DNA from: Parietaria judaica
Taxonomy: Eukaryota > Streptophyta > Magnoliopsida > Rosales > Urticaceae
DNA length: 64,000 nt
Direction of reading: 5' to 3'
NCBI GenBank assembly: GCA_954871525.1
Contig: OX940863.1
Coordinates: 44,812,501-44,876,500 of the forward strand
A model generated the notes under the pieces. It had not been told where the DNA came from. It did not search any database and saw only the letters and a list, made by a program, of their open reading frames with translations. Both the position numbers and the translations under genes were made by a program. Numbering within the stretch: position 1 is the first letter of the stretch; every line of letters starts with the position of its first letter. Shown one piece after another: positions 37,706-47,500 of the stretch.

Positions 37706-39868
37706 ATGGCAAGGGGTAGAGGCCGACCCCGTGGCTCTGGTCGTGCTAGAAGACAAGTTAATAACGATGACCCAGAAGATGCACTAGTAGGTCTTCAGCG
37801 TCGGCTTGACGAACAGGCTGCGCAGATACGGCACCTAACCGAACAATTGAATGCTCGAAATGAAGAACAAAGTGCCGAAGAAGAAGAAGAAGAAGAAGAA
37901 GAAGAAGAAGAAGAACCAGTAGAAGATGAACCAGTAGAGGAAGAAGCAGAGGTTGAGGTTCGTCAGCGTCCTAGAACGTGTAACGAACCGCTATACGAAA
38001 GATTTCGCCGAATGCGAGCTCCAGAATTCATAGGAACCACTGATCCGTTGGTAGCGGAGGAGTGGTTGTCTGAGATTCAAGTCCTTTATGACTTTATGGA
38101 ACTCTCAGATCGGGAGAAGATCTTGTGTACTTCTTCAGTACTCAAGTTTGAAGCTAGATACTGGTGGGAAACAATTAAACAACGGAGGTATATTGATGGC
38201 ATGACATGGGCAGACTTTGTGCAAGAATTCAATGCGAAATTCTACAATCCCGCAGCGCTGAAGGCTCAAGTTGACGAATTTAACAATATAAAGCAAGGAA
38301 ACTTAAATGTTTCTGAGGCTATACGTAAGTTTGATAAACTTGCACGTTTGTGTTCTGACTTGGTGCCTACAGAGCGGGAGCGAGTTCGGCGAATGATGAA
38401 CATGTTCCGCGGTGAAATCGCACTTCAGGTGGACAGTGGTGGATCCCCACCAACCACTGTTGGAGATTGTATTGATCGAGCCCTCCGTGCGGAGTATCAT
38501 TTACTCCAAACTAAACAAGAGCGCATAAGGGCCTTTGAAGCTAATAAGGCTAAAATGCAAGGGAGATCAGGGAACCTGAATCAAGCGGGAAATCGTTATT
38601 TTAGCGGAGGCAAAAGTTCCCATACAGATGGCCAGGGCTCAAAAAGAAAGATAGAGCCTAATAATGAAGCGTCGTATAAGAGGCATCAGGGAACCCGTCA
38701 AAATTTTAACAGAGGTGTAGAGTTCCCGACTTGTTCCAAGTGTGGAAAGAAGCATTCAGGTGTATGCAGAATGAGATCTCTTACATGCTTTGCGTGTGGA
38801 GGGGAGGGGCATTATGCTATATCGTGCCCTAATAAGACAAAAGGTCAGGATCGGATTGATGGACCTCGCAACAATCAAGGACGGTTTGAGGCTCCAGCCC
38901 TAAAGACAAATGCTAGAGTTTATACTCTAACGCATGAGGATGTGAAGGCTGGGACTTCTAATGTTGTAACAGGTCAGCTTCTTATTGAAAACATTTCTGC
39001 TTCAATATTATTTGACTCGGGTGCAACACATTCTTTTGTGTCGCAAAAGTTCTCAGAGAAACTTAACAGGCCAAAAGATATGTTAGGAAATGCATTTTCT
39101 GTAACCTTACCTTCTGGGGAGGTTATAATGTCCTCATCTTGGTTTCATGCGGTACCACTAAACATCTCTGATAGGGAACTGTCAGCGGATTTGGTTGTAC
39201 TTCAAATGTATGATTATGATATTATTCTTGGGATGGATTTCCTGAGAAAGTATGATGCCGCAATTTACTGCAAGAAACAAAAGGTGGTTTTTCGACCCGA
39301 AAGGGAACCAAAGTTTGAATTTATAGGGGAATCAACAGGAAACATATCAAGGATGTTAATATCTTCTATGGAAGCTGAACGAATGCTGATTGGAGGATGT
39401 TCCGGCTATCTGGCTCATGTTGTTGATACCATTAAAGAAAAAGAAGAGCGTACTAAGTTATGCGATGTTCCTATCGTTTGCACGTATCCGGAAGTATTTC
39501 CAGATGAATTACCGGGACTACCTCCCAACCGAGCCATCGAATTTGAGATAGAGGTTATTCCAGGAACAACTCCTATTTCCAAAGCCCCATACAGGATGGC
39601 ACCAGCAGAACTGAAGGAGTTACAAACTCAACTTCAAGACCTTCTTGATAAAGGAGTTATTCGACCAAGCCACTCACCTTGGGGAGCTCCAGTTCTCTTT
39701 GTGAAAAAGAAAGATGGTTCTCTCCGGATGTGCATCGACTACCGCGGACTTAATAAAGTAACCGTGAAGAATAAGTATCCACTACCACGGATAGACGATC
39801 TATTTGACCAATTGCGTGGAGCAACAGTATTTTCAAAATTGATTTGCGGTCTGGATATCATCAATTGA
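37706..39868 (+). CDS. gag-pr: Gag, protease and N-terminal part of reverse transcriptase (first frame)
   Basis: 720 codons. Residues about 1-30 are basic and rich in Arg and Gly. A run of 13 Glu (residues about 58-70) is encoded by (GAA)13. The Gag core (about 95-260) contains the W-W and W-A-D-F...F pattern. Two zinc-binding motifs follow: C343-x2-C346-x3-H350-x3-C354 and the classic knuckle C361-x2-C364-x4-H369-x4-C374. The aspartic protease has D437-S-G-A440 as its active site and a downstream I-I-L-G-M-D-F flap/hydrophobic motif (about 506-512). RT begins around residue 600 with the P-Y-R-M-A-P and [14 protein letters not shown] blocks and the I-D-Y-R-G-L-N segment. The last dozen residues before the stop at 39866-39868 are out of the RT frame. 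As it stands the product would give Gag and protease but a truncated RT. Confidence 0.92.
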   Translation: MARGRGRPRGSGRARRQVNNDDPEDALVGLQRRLDEQAAQIRHLTEQLNARNEEQSAEEEEEEEEEEEEEPVEDEPVEEEAEVEVRQRPRTCNEPLYERFRRMRAPEFIGTTDPLVAEEWLSEIQVLYDFMELSDREKILCTSSVLKFEARYWWETIKQRRYIDGMTWADFVQEFNAKFYNPAALKAQVDEFNNIKQGNLNVSEAIRKFDKLARLCSDLVPTERERVRRMMNMFRGEIALQVDSGGSPPTTVGDCIDRALRAEYHLLQTKQERIRAFEANKAKMQGRSGNLNQAGNRYFSGGKSSHTDGQGSKRKIEPNNEASYKRHQGTRQNFNRGVEFPTCSKCGKKHSGVCRMRSLTCFACGGEGHYAISCPNKTKGQDRIDGPRNNQGRFEAPALKTNARVYTLTHEDVKAGTSNVVTGQLLIENISASILFDSGATHSFVSQKFSEKLNRPKDMLGNAFSVTLPSGEVIMSSSWFHAVPLNISDRELSADLVVLQMYDYDIILGMDFLRKYDAAIYCKKQKVVFRPEREPKFEFIGESTGNISRMLISSMEAERMLIGGCSGYLAHVVDTIKEKEERTKLCDVPIVCTYPEVFPDELPGLPPNRAIEFEIEVIPGTTPISKAPYRMAPAELKELQTQLQDLLDKGVIRPSHSPWGAPVLFVKKKDGSLRMCIDYRGLNKVTVKNKYPLPRIDDLFDQLRGATVFSKLICGLDIIN
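37877..37915 (+). repeat. (GAA)13 trinucleotide microsatellite inside gag
   Basis: Thirteen perfect GAA units encode a Glu run in Gag, extended by further E/P/V/D-rich codons to about 37960. Such runs change length easily, so the acidic segment probably varies among copies of the family. Confidence 0.95.
39835..39838 (+). other. Frameshift site in RT (A-run, one base short)
   Basis: The run AAAA after TTTTC is where the first pol frame (codons ending K711) must change to the frame used downstream. The conserved RT stretch continues directly in the new frame, so a single-base loss explains it. A translational -1 slip at the same place would also restore the frame, but the codons here do not form a standard slippery heptamer and no such recoding is usual in the middle of RT. 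Confidence 0.85.
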
Positions 39869-42348
39869 AAGTCAGAGAAGGTGATGTATCGAAGACTGCT
39901 TTTCGTACTCGCTACGGACACTATGAATTTTTAGTTATGTCCTTCGGTTTAACCAATGCTCCTTCAGCTTTCATGGAGCTCATGAATCGTGTATTTAGTG
40001 AGTATTTAGATAAATTTTTCATTGTCTTTATTGACGACATCCTTATCTATTCGAAAACTAAAGAAGAACACGAAGAACATTTACGAATGACCTTAAATGT
40101 TCTGAAAGAACATGAGCTCCATGCAAAGTTTTCAAAATGTGAGTTTTGGTTGGATCGTGTGGCATTCCTCGGTCATGTGATCTCAGCCGAAGGTATCTCA
40201 GTCGATCCAGTGAAGATTCAGGCCGTTAACGAGTGGGCTCAGCCAACCAATGTAACAGAAGTGAGAAGCTTTTTAGGGCTAGCTGGTTATTATCGACGAT
40301 TCATCGAAGGATTTTCTAAATTAGCCAGCCCACTCACAAATCTTACTCGAAAGAATAAGAAATTTGAGTGGTCGAGCCAGTGTGAAGAGAGTTTCGCAGA
40401 ACTAAAGAAACGCCTTACAACGGCTCCCGTACTTACAGTTCCATCTGGTAAGGATGGATTTGACATTTATTGTGATGCATCAAAGATGGGATTAGGCGCA
40501 GTCCTAATGCAGAGCAAAAAGGTCATTGCTTATGCATCACGAAAATTAAAGGACTATGAACAAAACTATCCTACTCATGACCTAGAGTTAGCAGCAGTAG
40601 TGTTTGCTTTAAAGATTTGGCGACACTATCTCTATGGGGTTCATTGCAATATATTCACAGATCATAAGAGCTTAAAGTATTTCTTCACTCAAAAGGAGTT
40701 GAACATGAGGCAAAGAAGATGGCTAGAGCTCGTGAAAGATTATGATTGTGAAATTCAATATCACCCAGAAAAGGCAAATAAGGTGGCGGACGCGTTGAGT
40801 AGAAAATCAATAGCCACTCTTGCATCATTGGATGCACTTCCAAAACAACTTCAAGAGGAAATTCGCTCGATGGAACTGGAGATTTGTGTAGGTAAGTTGG
40901 CAGCGCTGAACTTGTACCCAACCCTCTTTGATGATATTAAAGCGTCTCAAGATTCAGACGAAATGTTGTCCAAAATTTCAGAAGAAACCTTATTGGGGAA
41001 CCGTCCTGACTTTAGTATATCAGCTAATGGAATTCTTCTCTTTAAAGGAAGGCTTTGTGTTCCAAAGAATGACGAGATGAGGAATCAAATCCTCTCGGAA
41101 GCGCATAAGGCACCATATTCGGTTCATCCTGGAAGCACAAAGATGTATAAAGATTTGAAAGAGAAGTTCTGGTGGGTAGGGATGAAGAAAGATGTTGCTA
41201 ATTATGTACAAAAATGCTTGACTTGTCAAAAGGTTAAAGTTGAACATCAGAGACCAGCAGGAGAGCTTCAACCACTTGAGATACCAGAATGGAAGTGGGA
41301 GAGTGTATCGATGGATTTTATAATGGGATTACCGAAGACGACAAATGGGCATAATGCGATTTGGGTAATAGTGGACAGATTAACCAAGTCCGCCCACTTT
41401 TTACCAATCAAAGATACAATGACGTTAGATCAGTTAGCTGAAATATACGTTAGAGAGATCGTACGGTTGCATGGGATTCCAACTTCCATTATCTCTGACC
41501 GAGACACTCGTTTCACTTCAAGATTTTGGAAGAACGTTCAAAGGGAATTAGGTACGACTCTAAAGTTCAGTACTGCTTTCCATCCGCAAACTGATGGCCA
41601 AACTGAAAGAACGAACTTGATTTTGGAGGATATGCTCAGGGCTTGTGTTATGTATTTCAAGAGTTCTTGGAATAGATATTTACCCTTAGTTGAATTTGCT
41701 TATAATAACAGTTATCAATCTACGATAAAGATGGCTCCTTATGAAGCTTTGTACGGAAGGAAATGTCAGTCTCCGATCCATTGGTATGAGACTGGCGAAA
41801 GTAAAGTTTTTAGCTCTGATTTTGTTGAACAAGCCACCGAAGCTATTAAGCTAATTCGTCAGCGTATGCGGATGGCTCAATCTCGACAAAAGAGCTACGC
41901 TGATAAACGAAGGAGGCCACTTGAATTTAACGTAGGCGATGCTGTTTTTATTAAGGTAACACCGATGAAGGGTATTAAGCGCTTCGGCAAGAAAGGGAAG
42001 TTGAGCCCAAGATATATTGGCCCGTATGAGATTATAGAACGAGTTGGCAAAGTTTCTTACAAACTTGCGCTGTCGCAAGATCTATCAACCGTGCATAACG
42101 TTTTTCATATATCGATGCTACGGAAATATATTCCCGACCCATCGCATATTCTTGAACCAGAACCGGTAGAGGTCCAAGAAGATCTATCATACAAAGAAAG
42201 GCCAATGGAGATACTAGATCGAAAGGAGAAGGTGTTACGTAATAAGTCTATATCTCTCATCAAGATCGCCTGGAATAACCACTCAAAATCGGAGGCGACA
42301 TGGGAAAGAGAGGATGAGATGAGAGTTGCATATCCATACTTGTTTTAA
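39844..42348 (+). CDS. pol: Rest of RT, RNase H, integrase and chromodomain (second frame)
   Basis: 834 codons of open frame with no genuine start of its own: it opens at a TTG inside RT, so it is the downstream half of the broken gag-pol. RT palm motif F62-I-D64-D65-I-L-I-Y-S carries the catalytic Asp pair. RNase H starts near residue 200 with D211 in Y-C-D-A-S, then E-L-A-A-V, T-D-H-K-S and A-D-A-L-S-R. The integrase zinc finger is H421-x6-H428...C458-x2-C461. The catalytic triad is D491, D552 and E588, the last two with the D-D(35)-E spacing. The GPY/F module (S-P-R-Y-I-G-P-Y) is near residue 720. Residues about 783-834 form a chromodomain with E-R-P-M-E-I-L-D-R and A-T-W-E-R-E-D-E-M, ending at Y-P-Y-L-F. 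In chromoviruses this domain is thought to steer integration towards particular chromatin. Confidence 0.93.
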   Translation: MRSGYHQLKVREGDVSKTAFRTRYGHYEFLVMSFGLTNAPSAFMELMNRVFSEYLDKFFIVFIDDILIYSKTKEEHEEHLRMTLNVLKEHELHAKFSKCEFWLDRVAFLGHVISAEGISVDPVKIQAVNEWAQPTNVTEVRSFLGLAGYYRRFIEGFSKLASPLTNLTRKNKKFEWSSQCEESFAELKKRLTTAPVLTVPSGKDGFDIYCDASKMGLGAVLMQSKKVIAYASRKLKDYEQNYPTHDLELAAVVFALKIWRHYLYGVHCNIFTDHKSLKYFFTQKELNMRQRRWLELVKDYDCEIQYHPEKANKVADALSRKSIATLASLDALPKQLQEEIRSMELEICVGKLAALNLYPTLFDDIKASQDSDEMLSKISEETLLGNRPDFSISANGILLFKGRLCVPKNDEMRNQILSEAHKAPYSVHPGSTKMYKDLKEKFWWVGMKKDVANYVQKCLTCQKVKVEHQRPAGELQPLEIPEWKWESVSMDFIMGLPKTTNGHNAIWVIVDRLTKSAHFLPIKDTMTLDQLAEIYVREIVRLHGIPTSIISDRDTRFTSRFWKNVQRELGTTLKFSTAFHPQTDGQTERTNLILEDMLRACVMYFKSSWNRYLPLVEFAYNNSYQSTIKMAPYEALYGRKCQSPIHWYETGESKVFSSDFVEQATEAIKLIRQRMRMAQSRQKSYADKRRRPLEFNVGDAVFIKVTPMKGIKRFGKKGKLSPRYIGPYEIIERVGKVSYKLALSQDLSTVHNVFHISMLRKYIPDPSHILEPEPVEVQEDLSYKERPMEILDRKEKVLRNKSISLIKIAWNNHSKSEATWEREDEMRVAYPYLF

Positions 42349-42384
42349 ATTTTCGAGGACGAAAATTTTGTAAGGAGGGACGAT
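42349..42384 (+). promoter_or_regulatory. Polypurine tract region before the 3' LTR
   Basis: After the pol stop there is TTTTCGAGGACGAAAATTTT (42350-42369), a conserved plant chromovirus 3' motif with partial dyad symmetry. It is followed by the purine run AAGGAGGGA (42372-42380) and CGAT before the LTR TG at 42385. The purine run is the expected primer for plus-strand synthesis. Confidence 0.88.
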
Positions 42385-44556
42385 TGTAGTAGCCGTAAAT
42401 GTTCTGTATATTATCGTTTTGATGTTTTAACGATAATAAGATAAATATACATACTCTTAGTTTTGAGGATGTATTATCTCTAGGCATGATAAATTATAAT
42501 ACTATGGCTTTCTTGGGTAAGTTTTTATTTTTATTTTTATTTTAATGTGAGTGTCAAATTATAAATGTCAACTTTTCTTCTTTATGTGCAAATATTTCAA
42601 ACTTAGGTACTAAATTATGAAATTTGTGAACAATCTATAAGCTGCAGATTATCAACCGACCTATATTTATATGTATATATATTATATATAGATATATATA
42701 TAGAAAGGTTATCATTATTTTCATAAGTATGTAATAATCTATTCCACTTTTACTTTATGAACCGACTTGTATAATCTTATCCTTTTAATTTATTAGTTAT
42801 ATATATATAGATGATAAGAACACCTATACATTCCTAAGTAGTCCCTCTCTCTCAAAAACGTTTTCCCTTCTCGTGGTCGACTCCCTTTTTCAGCTTGAAG
42901 TTGTTGGTGAGCTCGGCTCTTTCAATTTTCCTTATTTATAGCATACATCTATAAATGGTAGTGGGTGATAATGTTAGGATAATTATTATTAGTAGCGGAT
43001 GGACGAATCTATGCATGTAAGTGGAAGTGAATGACTTTATACCTTGGCTGCTATGAATTTATCAAGGAGATTAGCTAGCCATGTATGTATATGTATATAA
43101 ATGTATAAAAGATTAATGTTTTCTAGTTTATTAAATCTGTAGTAAACATTTATTTTGCAGCTCCAATTAATATCAAAAAAATTACAATGATATATATAGT
43201 ATATTATATGGATATACATAGCAAAATGAGTGTTTGCGTTTCTAAATAGGGGCTGCACTCAGTTTTTATTGGAAAATTACACACACGTACCGCGGTGTAT
43301 ATACATATGGACATAAATGTCATATACAGTAGGTAATCAAGTTATAATCATGTATTATTTCTAGTGTCAGGCGTACACGATATTAAAATTAATGAGTTGT
43401 TACTGTTTCTTGTACATAAAAAAAAAAAAAGGGGAACATAAGAGAATAAAAGTGCATGTATTTTTGAAAACTGATATGAATTAAAATATCAGGAAACACA
43501 GTTCTGAAGGCAGCACCTTCAAGTGAGTAGGACTTATAAAAGAGTAAGGTACGTAAAAGTACTCACTACAACACAACAATAATAATGTGGTTCGTTTGAT
43601 TGTGTGTGGTGTGAAATATATGTTTGAATGACTTGTGTTGTTTTATGGTATTGTTTAATGATATATATTAGATATGCGATATGAGCATATTGAGAAAGCA
43701 GGAATATACAGTATGAGATTCATGGCTGTATAGTTTGGTAGTTTGAATTCTACCGTAGTAAGAGTATGTTCGGTACGCGTTGTGAGCGTATCGAAAAAAA
43801 AGCATGAGTATTTAGTCATACATATAATCTATAGTGATAATAAATATATGTATGACATTTTTAGTAAATTGCGTCGTACCAACCATTGTATATCGGGTCG
43901 CGTAGTCACTGATTACAATGTGTATGAAGCCTCCGACTGTATTGAGTCGCGTAGTCTCAAATGATACGTCGTGAGATGTTGCCGCGGGCTGACTTGGTTA
44001 GGGTCGCGCCCCCGGTGCCCCGTAGGTATTATAGCGCGCTGGTACGCACGCAGGGCCCAATAATATGTTTATAAAAAGTTATAAATTATAACCGGACATT
44101 GCATTTATGCGTTTCGAAGTGATTGTTCCTTGATATATTTTTGTGAGTAATATAAAGCTTTTGCGTACTGAGCGTTAGCTCACTCGTATAGTTGTGTTGT
44201 AGATCCAGGAAAGAAACCGATGAATGGCTAAATGCGGATGGTACGGAGTCAGTGATGTGGCGTATATGGTGCATATGGTGGAGTACGGGTCTTGGAATAG
44301 GAGGGTTGTCAACTTTTTGTTGTGTCATATTTTAAAAACAATAGCTAGGAGCTCCGGTAGGTTTTTTTTTATAACGTTCTCTTTTTGTAAAGTCCGTTTT
44401 GGGTACTATTGTATAGAAGTTTCAAAACTATTATGAAGTCCGTTTTCTTTGCGCGCTAAAGTCAAATACTCATATTTTTATTAAATATTTTAGAAGTCAG
44501 GATTGGTATTAGATAAAAGTAAAGTCGTAATAGTCCCTGCGAAGGGGGCTGTTACA
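42385..44556 (+). repeat. 3' LTR (2172 bp)
   Basis: Copy of 34182-36354 with the same TGTAGTAGCC and CTGTTACA ends. By eye it differs at three substitutions and is one A shorter in the homopolymer near 43418-43430. TATAAAA is at 43535-43541 and the GC-rich stretch is near 43977-44060. Intact termini and the flanking duplication show there has been no LTR-LTR recombination. Confidence 0.97.
43535..43541 (+). promoter_or_regulatory. TATA box candidate of the 3' LTR
   Basis: Same TATAAAA and context as in the 5' LTR. From this LTR it would drive outward transcription into the satellite on the right, which could make satellite-containing RNA if active. That is inference only. Confidence 0.5.
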
Positions 44557-44561
44557 CACTA
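44557..44561. repeat. Target-site duplication, right (CACTA)
   Basis: CACTA directly follows the CA end of the 3' LTR and repeats 34177-34181. The satellite monomer then continues normally with TCTCGTAGTTTC. Confidence 0.97.
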
Positions 44562-47500
44562 TCTCGTAGTTTCTATATGAAGCCGTTAATGGGTTAAAAT
44601 CTTTACGGAAAACTGTTAAAAATTGGTTTTCTTGCGAGAGCAAATACGATCCGTTCTTGACGAAATTTGAGTTGCTAGACTTTCGTTAGGGTGGTATTGT
44701 TATAAATTGGTTTAGTTTTGGCATTAAATTTTTTTGGAGCTCTCTTTAAACCCAGTTTCAACAATTAATGCGTGCTCCAAAAAAAAACTGAGTGTTTTTT
44801 CCATTTTACGCGAAAGAACCCTAATTAAACGATATTTTAAACAAAAATTGAACTTCCAAATGCTAAATAATGTGTAATTGTATCACATTTACTTATTTTA
44901 ATCCCTAAATAGCGAAGCACTATCTCGTAGTTTCTATATGAAGCCGTTAATGGGTTAAAATCTTTACGGAAAACTGTTAAAAATTGGTTTTCTTGCGATA
45001 GCAAATACGATCCGTTCTTGACGAAATTTGAGTTGCTAGACTTTCGTTAGGGTGGTATTGTTATAAATTGGTTTAGTTTTGGCATTAAATTTTTTTGGAG
45101 CTCTCTTTAAACCCAGTTTCAACAATTAATGCGTGCTCCAAAAAAAAACTGAGTGTTTTTTCCATTTTACGCGAAAGAACCCTAATTAAACGATATTTTA
45201 AACAAAAATTGAACTTCCAAATGCTAAATAATGTGTAATTGTATCACATTTACTTATTTTAATCCCTAAATAGCGAAGCACTAACTCGTAGTTTCTATAT
45301 GAAGCCGTTAATGGGTTAAAATCTTTACGGAAAACTGTTAAAAATTGGTTTTCTTGCGAGAGTAAATACGATCCGTTCTTGATGAAATTTGAGTTGCTAG
45401 ACTTTCGTTAGGGTGGTATTGTTGTAAATTGGTTTAGTTTTGGCATTAAATTTTTTTGGAGCTCTCTTTAAACCCAGTTTCAACAATTAATGCGTGCTAA
45501 AAAAAAACTGAGTCTTTTTTCCATTTTACGCGAAAGAACCCTTATTAAACGAATTTTAAACAAAAATTGAACTTCCAAATGCTAAATAATGTGTAATTGT
45601 ATCACATTTACTTATTTTAATCCCTAAATAGCGAAGCACTATCTCGTAGTTTCTATATGAAGCCGTTAATGGGTTAAAATCTTTACCGAAAAGTGTTAAA
45701 AATTGGTTTTCTTGCGAGAGCAAATACGATCCGTTCTTGACGAAATTTGAGTTGCTAGACTTTCGTTAGGGTTTGTATTGTTATAAATTGGTTTAGTTTT
45801 GGCATTAAATTTTTTTGGAGCTCTCTTTAAACCCAGTTTCAAAAATTAATGCGTGCTCCAAAAAAAAACTGAGTCTTTTTTCCATTTTACGCGAAAGAGC
45901 CCTAATTAAACGATATTTTAAACAAAAATTGAACTTCCAAATGCTAAATAATGTGTAATTGTATCACATTTACTTATTTTAATCCCTAAATAGCGAAGCA
46001 CTATCTCGTAGTTTCTATATGAAGCCGTTAATGGGTTAAAATCTTTACCGAAAAGTGTTAAAAATTGGTTTTCTTGCGAGAGCAAATACGATCCATTCTT
46101 GACGAAATTTGAGTTGCTAGACTTTCGTTAGGGTGGTATTGTTGTAAATTGGTTTAGTTTTGGCATTAAATTTTTTTGAAGCTCTCTTTAAACCCAGTTT
46201 CAACAATTAATGCGTGCTCCAAAAAAAACTGAGTCTTTTTTCCATTTTACGCGAAAGAACCCTTATTAAACGAATTTTTAAACAAAAATTGAACTTCCAA
46301 ATGCTAAATAATGTGTAATTGTATCACATTTACTTATTTTAATCCCTAAATAGCGAAGCACTATCTCGTAGTTTCTATATGAAGCCGTTAATGGGTTAAA
46401 ATCTTTACGGAAAACTGTTAAAAATTGGTTTTCTTGCGATAGCAAATACGATCCGTTCTTGATGAAATTTGAGTTGCTAGACGTTCGTTAGGGTGGTATT
46501 GTTATAAATTGGTTTAGTTTTGGCATTAAATTTTTTTGGAGCTCTCTTTAAACCCAGTTTCAACAATTAATGCGTGCTCCAAAAAAAAACTGAGTGTTTT
46601 TTCCATTTTACGCGAAAGAACCCTAATTAAACGATATTTTAAACAAAAATTGAACTTCCAAATGCTAAATAATGTGTAATTGTATCACATTTACTTATTT
46701 TAATCCCTAAATAGCGAAGCACTATCTCGTAGTTTCTATATGAAGCCGTTAATGGGTTAAAATCTTTACGGAAAACTGTTAAAAATTGGTTTTCTTGCGA
46801 GAGCAAATACGATCCGTTCTTGACGAAATTTGAGTTGCTAGACTTTCGTTAGGGTTTGTATTGTTATAAATTGGTTTAGTTTTGGCATTAATTTTTTTTG
46901 GAGCTCTCTTTAAACCCAGTTTCAACAATTAATGCGTGCTCCAAAAAAAAACTGAGTCTTTTTTCCATTTTACGCGAAAGAGCCCTAATTAAACGATATT
47001 TTAAACAAAAATTGAACTTCCAAATGCTAAATAATGTGTAATTGTATCACATTTACTTATTTTAATCCCTAAATAGCGAAGCACTATCTCGTAGTTTCTA
47101 TATGAAGCCGTTAATGGGTTAAAATCTTTACCGAAAAGTGTTAAAAATTGGTTTTCTTGCGAGAGCAAATACGATCCATTCTTGACGAAATTTGAGTTGC
47201 TAGACTTTCGTTAGGGTGGTATTGTTGTAAATTTGTTTAGTTTTGGCATTAAATTTTTTTGAAGCTCTCTTTAAACCCAGTTTAAACAATTAATGCGTGC
47301 TAAAAAAAAAACTGAGTCTTTTTTCCATTTTACGCGAAAGAACCCTTATTAAACGAATTTTTAAACAAAAATTGAACTTCCAAATGCTAAATAATGTGTA
47401 ATTGTATCACATTTTACTTATTTTAATCCCTAAATAGCGAAGCCCTATCTCGTAGTTTCTATATGAAGCCGTTAATGGGTTAAAATCTTTACGGAATACT

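Larger units (their letters stand above)
37706..42348 (+). pseudogene. gag-pol: gag-pol polyprotein gene of the chromovirus, broken by one frameshift in RT
   Basis: Spans Gag, aspartic protease, reverse transcriptase, RNase H, integrase and chromodomain, about 1547 codons in total, a usual size for a Tekay-type single-ORF polyprotein. The start chosen is the ATG at 37706, giving [12 protein letters not shown], a basic N-terminus common in plant chromovirus Gags. The frame is lost at the A-run 39835-39838 just after the conserved F-S-K of RT, where one A appears to be missing. Translation in the first frame stops at 39868, and the second frame carries on to 42348 with no other stop. Every other catalytic motif looks intact, so the break is either very recent or an error in a homopolymer. 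Confidence 0.93.
34182..44556 (+). mobile_element. Full-length Ty3/gypsy chromovirus (Tekay/Del-like) inserted in the satellite
   Basis: A 10375-bp LTR retrotransposon with 2173/2172-bp LTRs (TGTAGTAG...CTGTTACA), a 5-bp target-site duplication, an initiator tRNA-Met primer binding site, and a polypurine tract. It has an extra gag-like ORF, then gag, protease, reverse transcriptase, RNase H, integrase and chromodomain in that order. RT before integrase makes it Ty3/gypsy (Metaviridae). The paired zinc-binding motifs in Gag and the C-terminal chromodomain of the E-R-P-x-x-I-L-D-R type make it a plant chromovirus, most like the Tekay (Del) lineage. That lineage call is from recalled family features, not a search. 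One frameshift in RT probably disables Pol. The near-identical LTRs indicate a recent insertion. Confidence 0.97.

Noticed and set aside
39831..39841. Programmed -1 ribosomal frameshift as explanation of the pol frame change
   Set aside because: The codons do not form a standard slippery heptamer, and the change falls inside RT rather than at a gene boundary. A one-base loss is simpler.
39739..42078. Minus-strand ORFs opposite pol
   Set aside because: They are shadows of the pol coding frame, which shows all expected catalytic motifs on the plus strand.
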